Assembly: GCA_039187815.1 (NCBI GenBank)
Contig: JBCCZI010000035.1
Span: forward strand, 1 to 34,344
Length of the DNA stretch: 34,344 nucleotides
Direction of reading: 5' to 3'
Source: Thermohalobaculum sp039187815
GTDB taxonomy: Bacteria; Pseudomonadota; Alphaproteobacteria; Rhodobacterales; Rhodobacteraceae
Both the position numbers and the translations under genes were made by a program. Below are positions 1 through 6,574 of this stretch, piece after piece. Each line of letters starts with the position of its first letter. Within the stretch, counting starts at the first letter, position 1. The notes under the pieces were generated by a model. That model ran no database searches and was not told where the DNA came from. It saw nothing but the letters and a program-made list of their open reading frames with translations.

Positions 1-61
1 CGACCCAGCACCGCTCCATGCAGCGCAAAGCCGTCTCGAAGATCGACACCGGCACCGTCAT
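1..61 (-). CDS. Possible 5' end of a minus-strand gene cut by the window edge
   Basis: An open frame starts with ATG at 61 on the minus strand and runs off the left edge. Only 20 codons are visible (beginning MTVPVSIFETALRC). Almost every third codon position is G or C, as expected for a real gene here. No clear Shine-Dalgarno is seen. The fragment is too short to assign a family, and a chance open frame remains possible. It would be divergent from the small secreted-protein gene that follows. Confidence 0.35.
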   Translation of the reverse strand, partial: MTVPVSIFETALRCMERCWV

Positions 62-220
62 CCCGGTCTCAGCAAAACCACCCAAGCCCCCTAGCCCCTC
101 AAGCCACCTCCCAACCCCCACCCACCTCAACAGACGTGACCCTTGGCAAGGTTTCTCGACGCCTGATCGCGCCGCCAGAGCGGGTTGGCGAAGCCCGTCC
201 GGCGCGCTAATTCTACGCCA

Positions 221-736
221 ATGAGCGCGCTGTTTGTCCTTGCCACGCTTGTCCAACCGGTCTGCGGTCCGGTTGCAGAGATCTCTTATGCGGACGAATC
301 GCCCGCCGATGTTCTGGTCTTGCGGAACACCGGAGATCCTGAGTGGCGGATCCAGACCGCCGAGATCCTGCTGCAGGGCTCGGCCGGGCGGCTGATCTTC
401 GACACCCGTCCTGGCGGGCCTGGCTCGCAGACCGCTCAACCATTCCGGCCGGGCGCGGGCGATGCGGTGTTGGCGAACCCTCCCGATCTCGCCGACGGAG
501 CCGAAGCCCTGACGCTGAGTTTTGAGCGGTTCCCGGCCGGGGCGCGATTCGTCTTCACCACCGACCTCGATGACCGGGTGAGCGGCGCATATGCGGGCAC
601 CCGAGTGGCCGGCGCCGAAATTGCAGGCGCGACCCTTGAGGTTACCTTTGTCAATGCGCGCGGTTGGATCGAGACCCACAGCGGGCGCTTCGATGACCAG
701 GCCGAGGCGCGCGCCGCGGCGCCTTGCGTCTCGTGA
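221..736 (+). CDS. Small secreted protein, aggregation-factor-core-like
   Basis: A protein of about 171 residues if it starts at the ATG at 221. A TTG 36 bases upstream would add a poor N-terminus, whereas the ATG places a short hydrophobic signal-like segment (ALFVLATLVQPVCG) at the very start. The body is acidic, beta-rich and low in lysine. It has the pattern 'GxLIFDT ... FxxGAGDAVL ... GAEIAGATLEVTF', which resembles the small Rhodobacteraceae proteins annotated as aggregation factor core. The function of that group is poorly defined; secretion or surface location is inferred from the N-terminus. It is convergent with accA, and the two share a hairpin at their 3' ends. Confidence 0.6.
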   Translation: MSALFVLATLVQPVCGPVAEISYADESPADVLVLRNTGDPEWRIQTAEILLQGSAGRLIFDTRPGGPGSQTAQPFRPGAGDAVLANPPDLADGAEALTLSFERFPAGARFVFTTDLDDRVSGAYAGTRVAGAEIAGATLEVTFVNARGWIETHSGRFDDQAEARAAAPCVS

Positions 737-743
737 AACCGAT

Positions 744-761
744 CTGAGCCCGAAGGCTCAG
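744..761. terminator. Bidirectional hairpin between convergent genes, overlapping the accA stop codon
   Basis: A perfect 7-bp stem, CTGAGCC/GGCTCAG, encloses a 4-base loop. On the minus (accA) strand the loop reads TTCG, the unusually stable UUCG tetraloop class. The accA stop codon (758-760) is inside the right arm. There is no strong T-tract on either side, so termination efficiency is uncertain. Confidence 0.55.
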
Positions 762-1717
762 CCCAGCCCACGATCGCCGGTGTTAATGTAGCGGCGCTGA
801 CGCTCGGCGCGGAGTTCCTGCCCCGTTAATCCCGCCATGCTGTCAAGGGCGACCCCGATGGCGCGCCCGACCCGCGCCACGGTCTCGTCGCGGCCCCGTT
901 GCGCTCCGCCAACGGGTTCTTCGACCACCGTGTCGCAGACGCCAAGCGTCTTCAGGTCTTGAGCCGTCAAGCGCAGCGCGATCGCTGCCTCGCGCATCTT
1001 CTCGGCGTTCTTCCATAGGATCGACGCACAGCCTTCGGGCGAGATCACGGAATAGATGGCGTGCTCGAGCATGATCACTCGATTCGCGGTGGCAAAGGCG
1101 ACGGCCCCGCCCGAGCCGCCCTCGCCGATGATCACGGTGACCAAAGGCACGCGCAGGCGCAGGCAGGTCTCGGTCGCGCGCGCAATCGCCTCGGCCTGGC
1201 CGCGCTCCTCGGCGCCCTTGCCGGGATAGGCCCCGGGTGTGTCCACCAGCGTGATCACCGGCAGGCCGAAGCGGTCCGCAAGCTCCATCAGCCGGACCGC
1301 CTTGCGATAACCCTCGGGCCGGGCCATGCCAAAATTGTGCTCGAGCCGCGACTTGGTGTCGTGGCCCTTCTCGTGGCCGATCACCACCACCGCCTGGTCG
1401 CGAAAGCGCGCGAGGCCGCCCAAAATTGCATGGTCCTCGGCAAAGTTCCGATCTCCGGCCAGCGAGGTGATCTCGGTGAACAGCGCATCGATATAATCAG
1501 AGCTGTGCGGGCGTTCGGGGTGGCGCGCCACCTGGCATTTCCGCCAAGGATCGAGGTCCTTGTAGAGCTCGGCCAGCATCTCCTCGGCGCGCGTGTCGAG
1601 CTGGTCCGCTTCCTCGCCGAGATCGAGCTCGGGGTTTTGCCGGGCCAGCGCACGCAACTCCTCGGCCTTGCCCTGGAGCTCGGCCAAGCCTTTCTCGAAG
1701 TCGAGGTAGTTTGCCAT
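758..1717 (-). CDS. accA: Acetyl-CoA carboxylase carboxyltransferase subunit alpha
   Basis: Encodes 319 residues, the usual AccA length. With AccD it forms the carboxyltransferase that moves the carboxyl group from biotin on AccB to acetyl-CoA, giving malonyl-CoA, the first committed step of fatty-acid synthesis in the cytoplasm. Recognised from the N-terminal YLDFEK start, the LVDTPGAYPGKGAEERGQ segment and the glycine-rich oxyanion-type GEGGSGGA motif, followed by the characteristic VISPEGCASILWK. The ATG at 1717 is chosen because a GGGAGG Shine-Dalgarno lies just upstream; the frame is open further upstream but carries nothing family-like. It is the last gene of the minus-strand block that begins at rpmH. 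Malonyl-CoA is also the product of MatB encoded about 23 kb away. Confidence 0.97.
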   Translation of the reverse strand: MANYLDFEKGLAELQGKAEELRALARQNPELDLGEEADQLDTRAEEMLAELYKDLDPWRKCQVARHPERPHSSDYIDALFTEITSLAGDRNFAEDHAILGGLARFRDQAVVVIGHEKGHDTKSRLEHNFGMARPEGYRKAVRLMELADRFGLPVITLVDTPGAYPGKGAEERGQAEAIARATETCLRLRVPLVTVIIGEGGSGGAVAFATANRVIMLEHAIYSVISPEGCASILWKNAEKMREAAIALRLTAQDLKTLGVCDTVVEEPVGGAQRGRDETVARVGRAIGVALDSMAGLTGQELRAERQRRYINTGDRGLG

Positions 1718-1787
1718 GCGCGCCTCCCGATCAGGCCCTGCACATAAGGGAGGCAGGGGCCGGCGCGCAAGGCGCACCGCGGAACGA

Positions 1788-1804
1788 GGCGCAGAGCCTG
1801 CGCC
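1788..1804. terminator. Small hairpin upstream of accA
   Basis: A perfect 6-bp stem, GGCGCA/TGCGCC, with a 5-base loop, lying between the end of the amber-split small gene and accA. It could be a weak terminator or a processing site on the minus strand. There is no T-tract. Confidence 0.3.
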
Positions 1805-1825
1805 ATCGCCCCAATGCGAGCCGGC

Positions 1826-2095
1826 TCAGGACATGTCCCGGACGAGAAGCAGCGCGATCCCTGCCAAGAACACCAGCGCTGTGGCCAGATAGACAAGGCG
1901 CACGAGGGCCGAGGCACGGCCGGTCAGGGCCGACTGGGCCTAGTCCGAAGCCGCCGCCGGTCCTTTGGCCCGCATCGGGTTGTGCGGGTTCGCTTCCCCG
2001 TCATGATGCAGCGACTCCAGGCGCCGACGCGCCTCGTCTGCCTCTTGGGCCTGACGGTCCTCGATGTTTGGGCCACCATGGCGCGGCGCGCTCAC
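1826..2095 (-). pseudogene. Small membrane protein gene interrupted by an in-frame TAG
   Basis: A GTG at 2095 overlaps the ttcA stop codon (GTGA) and opens 51 codons (start MSAPRHGGPNIEDRQAQEAD). They encode a charged helix rich in E, A and R, then a TAG at 1942-1940. The same frame continues without a break for 37 codons to a TGA at 1828-1826. That second part is a textbook single transmembrane segment (LVYLATALVFLAGIALLL) followed by VRDMS. Third-position GC is roughly 75% before and 84% after the TAG, so both halves look coding. I read this as one gene of about 89 codons with a cytoplasmic helix and a C-terminal anchor, broken by a nonsense change, read through, or affected by a sequencing error. 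Alternatively the two halves are separate small ORFs, although the second has no good start. TAG is used as an ordinary stop elsewhere in the window. I do not recognise the family. Confidence 0.5.
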
Positions 2096-2940
2096 GGCGT
2101 TTGGCTCGGCATCAGCGCGGCGAAGTCGAAGAGGGCCGGATCGGGCATCTGGCTTGGGCGCATATTGGTGAGCGCTTTGAAGATCACGGCACGGCGGCCG
2201 GGTGAGCGGCGCTCCCAGTCATCCAGCATCGCCTTCACCTGTACGCGCTGAAGCCCATCCTGAGAGCCGCAGAGATTGCAGGGGATGATGGGAAAGCCCA
2301 TCGCCTCGGCAAACCGGGCGCAATCGGCCTCGGCCACCAGGCTGAGCGGGCGGAGCACCAGCACATCGCCCCCCTCGTTCAACAGCTTCGGCGGCATCGC
2401 GGCGATCCGCCCCTGGTGAAAGAGGTTTAAGAAAAAGGTCTCGAGGATGTCGTCGCGGTGATGCCCGAGCACGACCGCCGAACAGCCCTCCTCGCGCGCG
2501 ATGCGATAGAGATGGCCGCGCCGCAAACGGGAACAGAGCGCGCAATAGGTGCGCCCCTCCGGCACCTTGTCGGTCACGATCGAATAGGTGTCGCGCACCT
2601 CGATGCGGTGGCGGACACCAAGATGTTCCAGATACTCGGGCAGCACTGTTGTGGGAAAGCCGGGCTGGCCCTGGTCGAGATTGCAGGCCAGCAGATCCAC
2701 CGGCAAGAGCCCACGCCAGCGCAATTCCAGCAGCATGGCGAGCAATGTATAGCTGTCCTTGCCCCCGGACAGACAGACCAGCCAGCGCGGCCGGCTACCC
2801 GGCGGCGGCATCATAGCATAGGCCGTCAGCGCCTCACGCGTCTCGCGGACCAAACGCTTCCGGAGCTTGCGGAATTCCAAGCTATCCGGCGCCCCTGCAT
2901 AGAGCCGCTCCAAAACCTGATCATCGGTTGCATCCAACAT
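2092..2940 (-). CDS. ttcA: tRNA 2-thiocytidine(32) synthetase TtcA
   Basis: Encodes 282 residues from the ATG at 2940. TtcA is a cytoplasmic iron-sulfur, ATP-dependent enzyme that thiolates cytidine 32 of certain tRNAs. The sequence has the PP-loop SGGKDS (residues 58-63), the CALCSRLRRG cysteine pair (C133, C136), the LGHHRDDILET segment and the second cysteine pair in IPCNLCGSQ (C221, C224), all in family order, and an FDF near the C-terminus. An in-frame ATG at 3012 would add 24 residues; neither start has a strong Shine-Dalgarno. It follows yidD by about 150 bp, and its stop overlaps the GTG of the amber-split small gene. Confidence 0.93.
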   Translation of the reverse strand: MLDATDDQVLERLYAGAPDSLEFRKLRKRLVRETREALTAYAMMPPPGSRPRWLVCLSGGKDSYTLLAMLLELRWRGLLPVDLLACNLDQGQPGFPTTVLPEYLEHLGVRHRIEVRDTYSIVTDKVPEGRTYCALCSRLRRGHLYRIAREEGCSAVVLGHHRDDILETFFLNLFHQGRIAAMPPKLLNEGGDVLVLRPLSLVAEADCARFAEAMGFPIIPCNLCGSQDGLQRVQVKAMLDDWERRSPGRRAVIFKALTNMRPSQMPDPALFDFAALMPSQTP

Positions 2941-3092
2941 AGCGCTGATATACCGGCGCCCGTTCTGCGGAGAAAGGGTCGAATACCGCTGGAGGCGCCC
3001 AATGGGCTGCATAGACGGTCCCGTCAGATGGGGATGGCTCTGATCTTGCGTGCAAACTCGGCGAGCCGATCGAGCACCCCATGAGCGGCGCG

Positions 3093-3320
3093 CTATCGGC
3101 GGGGCGGCACGGGGTCGTAGCCCGATCCGCCCGCCGGGTGGCAACGGGCTATGCGGCGCAGCGTCAGCCACGTGCCGCGGAGCGCTCCATGGCGCTCCAG
3201 CGCCTCCAGTGCGTAAGCCGAACACGTCGGCTGAAACCGGCAATGCATGCCAACCCAAGGGCTGAGCACCAATCGATACGCGCGGATCGGGAGGGATATG
3301 AGCCATGCGACCACTGTCAT
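3093..3320 (-). CDS. yidD: Membrane protein insertion efficiency factor YidD
   Basis: A 75-residue YidD family protein. YidD is a small membrane-associated protein thought to assist the YidC insertase. Family marks are the amphipathic start (LISLPIRAYRLVLSPWVG), the CRFQPTCSAYALEAL motif and the C-terminal RCHPAGGSGYDPVP. Its ATG overlaps the rnpA stop codon (ATGA), the classic rpmH-rnpA-yidD arrangement. It ends with TAG; the same frame stays open for another 22 codons (reading LDRLAEFARKIRAIPI near its end), but the family normally ends soon after DPVP. Confidence 0.95.
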   Translation of the reverse strand: MTVVAWLISLPIRAYRLVLSPWVGMHCRFQPTCSAYALEALERHGALRGTWLTLRRIARCHPAGGSGYDPVPPRR

Positions 3321-3688
3321 GGATCAGACCTTTTCTGTTTTGAAGCCGGACGATGGACGCGCTCGAGCGCGTGGCGGAGATCCTCCACCAGCGCCGCGAA
3401 CGGACGCCCGACTGTAGCACATGGGCGGCCGATCAACACATAGTCCCATCCGGGTCGGGCCTCCGGGCTCAGGCCAACCCGTGCCGCCTCACGCAATCGC
3501 CGCTTTGCGCGGTTCCGGACGACGGCATTGCCGATCTTCTTTGAACAGGTGAACCCGACCCGAGCGGGCTCCGTGTCGGTCCGATCACGCCCCTGCAGGA
3601 TCAGCCCCGGAGACACCCACCGCCGGGAGCGAGCCGCCGCCAAGAAATCCCGGCGCACGCGGATCGTGTCAGGCAAGGGAAAGGCCAA
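3317..3688 (-). CDS. rnpA: Ribonuclease P protein component
   Basis: The protein subunit of RNase P, which matures tRNA 5' ends together with the catalytic RNA. The diagnostic motif FTCSKKIGNAVVRNRAKRRLREA is present in full, preceded by RVRRDFLAAARSRRW. No ATG or GTG exists at a sensible place between the rpmH stop and this core; I chose the TTG at 3688 (123 residues). A TTG at 3676 and a CTG at 3694 are alternatives, and the true start is uncertain. The short distance from rpmH and the ATGA overlap with yidD indicate tight translational coupling. Confidence 0.92.
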   Translation of the reverse strand: MAFPLPDTIRVRRDFLAAARSRRWVSPGLILQGRDRTDTEPARVGFTCSKKIGNAVVRNRAKRRLREAARVGLSPEARPGWDYVLIGRPCATVGRPFAALVEDLRHALERVHRPASKQKRSDP

Positions 3689-3705
3689 GGGCAGCCGAGC
3701 CGGGT

Positions 3706-3840
3706 TCAGGCCGACAAACGCTTGCGGCCCTGAGCCCGGCGCTTGTTGATGATCTTCCGACCGTTTTTGGTCGCCATCCGTGCCCGGAAGCCATGGCGCC
3801 GCTTGCGGACAAGCCGGCTCGGCTGAAAGGTGCGCTTCAT
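3706..3840 (-). CDS. rpmH: 50S ribosomal protein L34
   Basis: Encodes 44 residues, the standard L34 length, starting MKRTFQPSRLVRKRRHGF and ending GRKRLSA. It is a basic protein of the large ribosomal subunit. A GGAG Shine-Dalgarno lies about 10 bases before the ATG at 3840. It is the first gene of the minus-strand block, with a near-consensus promoter about 85 bp upstream. The dnaA-oriC region that often neighbours rpmH is not visible here. Confidence 0.98.
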   Translation of the reverse strand: MKRTFQPSRLVRKRRHGFRARMATKNGRKIINKRRAQGRKRLSA

Positions 3841-3922
3841 CGCGTCTACTCCGTAATCCGCGCCCAGGGTGCGCCGCCTTGGTCGACCGCCCCAGCGTGG
3901 CCTGAGTTCCCATAAGAGGCGC

Positions 3923-3951
3923 TCGATACCCCTCTCCGATGTCCAAGTCAA
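3923..3951 (-). promoter_or_regulatory. Promoter of the rpmH-rnpA-yidD operon
   Basis: On the minus strand, TTGACT (3951-3946) is followed after exactly 17 bases by TATCGA (3928-3923). This is a good housekeeping-sigma match, about 85 bp upstream of the rpmH start codon. It predicts a leader of roughly 75 nt. Confidence 0.65.
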
Positions 3952-4290
3952 CGCATGCAGGCAGGCGATCCAGAGCAACCGCGCGACCATCCCAACAGCA
4001 ACCGAGCGCCGCGTCTGGCCGCGCTCCTGACGTCAGCCATCGGCCCGCGGCGCACGGCACCCGGCGCGGCGGCTTAAGCCGAACTGGGCGGCCACTGGCG
4101 CGACAACAGCCGCGCGCCGCGGGCCTGCCACCCGCCAAAGGCGAGCCCGTCGACGCGGCGCTTTGAGGAGAGCCATATCGCCGCTCGGCCGGTTTGTGCG
4201 AAACCTCAATCCGCTGTGAGGATGATGGTAATTCGTTGACCGCGGCCCAACTCTATCCCATCCCTCGTCGCAGACCCGGAGCGAGCCACC
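3952..4290. other. Intergenic region between divergent rpmH and the TVP38 gene
   Basis: Apart from the rpmH promoter at its left end, I see no supported gene in this stretch. Open frames crossing it are arginine-rich shadows. No DnaA boxes, no tRNA and no clear promoter for the rightward gene were recognised. Confidence 0.5.
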
Positions 4291-5034
4291 GTGACCATGA
4301 GCGCTGAAACCGATCTTGAGCACCGTTCGCGCTCCTCGCGCGCCTATCTCAGGCTCATTCCTATTGCGTTGATCCTGATCGGAGCCATCGCCGCGATCGT
4401 GTTTGCTGGCGATGCCATCGGCTTTGCCAGTCTCGAGCGCCACTATGATGCGCTCATCCTTTGGCGCGATGAGCATACCCTTCTTGCCGCTCTGACTTTT
4501 TTTCTAGCCTATGTGCTCGTCGTCGCGTTCTCGGTGCCGGGAGCACTTTGGCTGACGCTCGTGGGGGGCCTAATGTTTGGCGTGCTCGCCGGAGGGCTGC
4601 TGGTGGTCAGTGCTGCGACCCTCGGCGCGACGCTCATCTTTCTGGCCGCCCGCACGGCGCTGGGTGACGCGCTGAAGAGCCGGGCGGATGGCTGGCTCCA
4701 CCGCCTTGAGGCCGGATTTCGCGATGGCGAGGTGAGCTTTCTGCTCATCCTGCGGCTGGTCCCCGCCGTTCCGTTCTTCGTTGCCAATCTTGCCCCGGCC
4801 TTTCTGGGCGCGCGGCTGGTCACCTTTGTCTGGACGACGCTGGTTGGCATCATTCCCGGAACGCTGGTCTACATCTCGATCGGCGCGGGTCTGGGTGAGC
4901 AGCTTGCCCGGGGAGAACAGCCGGATCTCGGCGTTATATTCGAACCCCACGTGCTTGGGCCTCTGCTTGGTCTGGCCGCCTTGGCAGCTTTGCCGCTGGT
5001 GCTCAAACGCCTCGGCTACGGGCGGCTCGGCTGA
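4291..5034 (+). CDS. TVP38/TMEM64 family inner-membrane protein (VTT domain)
   Basis: A 247-residue polytopic membrane protein of the TVP38/TMEM64 (SNARE-associated, DedA-related) family. It has hydrophobic segments near residues 18-40, 62-90, 95-125, 150-190 and 215-240. The VTT signature is visible as VPGALWLTLVGGLMFG and later RLVPAVPFFVANLAPAF followed by GIIPGTLVYISIGAGLG. The GTG at 4291 is chosen because a GGAG lies 9 bases before it; an ATG two codons later is possible. Bacterial members are linked to lipid scrambling or membrane homeostasis, but no specific function can be read here. It ends 3 bases before the next gene, so the two are almost certainly co-transcribed. Confidence 0.88.
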   Translation: MTMSAETDLEHRSRSSRAYLRLIPIALILIGAIAAIVFAGDAIGFASLERHYDALILWRDEHTLLAALTFFLAYVLVVAFSVPGALWLTLVGGLMFGVLAGGLLVVSAATLGATLIFLAARTALGDALKSRADGWLHRLEAGFRDGEVSFLLILRLVPAVPFFVANLAPAFLGARLVTFVWTTLVGIIPGTLVYISIGAGLGEQLARGEQPDLGVIFEPHVLGPLLGLAALAALPLVLKRLGYGRLG

Positions 5035-5037
5035 CCC

Positions 5038-6480
5038 ATGGCGCCGGACGGAACCATAGGCACAACGCTCACACCGGATCTATGCATCATCGGCGCGGGC
5101 TCTGGCGGCTTGTCGGTGGCGGCCGGGGCCGTGCAGATGGGTGCCTCGGTCGTGCTGATCGAGGGCGGGCGCATGGGGGGCGACTGCCTCAACTTTGGCT
5201 GTGTCCCATCCAAAGCCTTGTTGGCTGCCGCCAAGCATGCCGAGGCCATGCGATCCGGCGCCCCCTTTGGCATCACGCCCACCGAACCGCAGATCGATTT
5301 TGCGCGCGCCATGGGCCATGTGCGTGAGACCATCGCAGCCATCGCCCCCCATGACAGCCAGGAACGCTTTGAGGGCCTTGGCTGCACCGTGATCCGCGAT
5401 TGGGCGCGGTTCACTGCGCCGAATGAGATCACGGCCGGCGGGCATCAAGTTCGAGCCCGGCGGGTTGTGATCGCGACAGGCTCGACCCCTTTTGTGCCGC
5501 CGATCCCTGGGCTCGACCAGGTTCCCTATCTCACGAACGAGACGCTGTGGGACATCAGCGCCTTGCCCGAGCATCTGCTGATCCTGGGCGGCGGGCCGAT
5601 CGGCATGGAGATGGCGCAGGCCCATCGTCGGCTCGGGAGCCGCGTGACGGTGCTCGAGGCCGCGCGCCCTCTCGCCGCGGCCGAACCCGAGGCAGCCGAT
5701 CTGGCGATTGCACGGTTGCAGGGCGAAGGGGTCGAGATCCGCGCGGGCGTTACCGCAACCGGCGTCTCGGCCTTGGACGGGGCGATCACCCTGACGCTTG
5801 CGGATGGGTCGACGGTGACGGGTAGCCATCTCCTCGTGGCAACGGGTCGGCGCCCGGGGCTCAACCGGCTCGATCTCGATGCAGGCGAGATCGCCCATGA
5901 TCGCCGCGGTGTGACGGTCGACAACGGCCTGCGATCCACGACCAATCGGCGGGTCTATGCCATTGGCGATGCGGCGGGCGGCCTCCAGTTCACGCATTTG
6001 GCCGGCTATCAGGCCGGGCTGGTCGTCCGCAATGCGCTGTTCCGACTGCCGGTCAAGAATCGCACCGACCACATCCCAATGGTCACCTATACAGATCCGG
6101 AGATCGCGCAGATCGGCCTGATAGAAGCGGCGGCGCGAGAGGCGCATGGGGCGGGGATCGAGGTGCACCGGGTCGAGTTGCCCGAGACCGATCGCGGGCA
6201 TGCCGAGCGGCTGGAGGCGGGTTTTGCCAAAGTCGTCATCGGATCCCGCGGGCGAATTCTCGGGGCCTGCATCGTCGCCCCCCATGCGGGCGATCTGATC
6301 CAGCCCTGGGCGCTCGCATTGTCCAAGGGCCTGCGCATCAAGGACATTGCCGGCCATGTGGCCGCCTATCCCACGCTTGGCGAGATCTCCAAGCGGGCAA
6401 GCTCGGCCTACTTCTCCTCCCGCTTGTTCCAAAGCCCCATGATCAAGCGCATCGTCCGGCTGCTTGCGCGTTTCGGCTGA
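5038..6480 (+). CDS. FAD-dependent pyridine nucleotide-disulfide oxidoreductase (mercuric-reductase-like)
   Basis: A 480-residue flavoprotein disulfide reductase related to dihydrolipoamide dehydrogenase and mercuric reductase. It has an N-terminal FAD fold (CIIGAGSGGLSVA), the redox cysteine pair in GGDCLNFGCVPSKAL (C50, C55), an NAD(P)-binding motif (LILGGGPIGMEMA), the second FAD motif (VYAIGDAAGG) and a dimerisation domain. In dihydrolipoamide dehydrogenase the C-terminal active-site base is a His before PTLxE; here the equivalent reads AAYPTLGE, with Tyr instead, and no N-terminal heavy-metal domain or C-terminal Cys pair is present. So neither lipoamide nor mercury is a safe substrate. 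Its coupling to a TVP38 membrane protein is a pairing I have seen in other bacteria and suggests a membrane-linked redox role, which is inference. Confidence 0.9.
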   Translation: MAPDGTIGTTLTPDLCIIGAGSGGLSVAAGAVQMGASVVLIEGGRMGGDCLNFGCVPSKALLAAAKHAEAMRSGAPFGITPTEPQIDFARAMGHVRETIAAIAPHDSQERFEGLGCTVIRDWARFTAPNEITAGGHQVRARRVVIATGSTPFVPPIPGLDQVPYLTNETLWDISALPEHLLILGGGPIGMEMAQAHRRLGSRVTVLEAARPLAAAEPEAADLAIARLQGEGVEIRAGVTATGVSALDGAITLTLADGSTVTGSHLLVATGRRPGLNRLDLDAGEIAHDRRGVTVDNGLRSTTNRRVYAIGDAAGGLQFTHLAGYQAGLVVRNALFRLPVKNRTDHIPMVTYTDPEIAQIGLIEAAAREAHGAGIEVHRVELPETDRGHAERLEAGFAKVVIGSRGRILGACIVAPHAGDLIQPWALALSKGLRIKDIAGHVAAYPTLGEISKRASSAYFSSRLFQSPMIKRIVRLLARFG

Positions 6481-6574
6481 TCTGGTCGCGCCCCAGGGGA
6501 TGTGATCGCGCCGGTGCTTGCCCGTGCATGGACGGCGCGCCTAGAGTGCTCGGCACGGCAACAGGAGGCGGCAC

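Noticed and set aside
2041..2092. Alternative ATG-initiated frame after ttcA (start MVAQTSRTVRP)
   Set aside because: It is very arginine-rich and out of phase with the frame that has a stop-overlapping GTG and coding-type third positions.
5080..6432. 450-codon open frame antisense to the flavoprotein gene
   Set aside because: It is opposite a full-length disulfide reductase with all FAD, NAD and redox motifs. Composition and lack of motifs mark it as a shadow.
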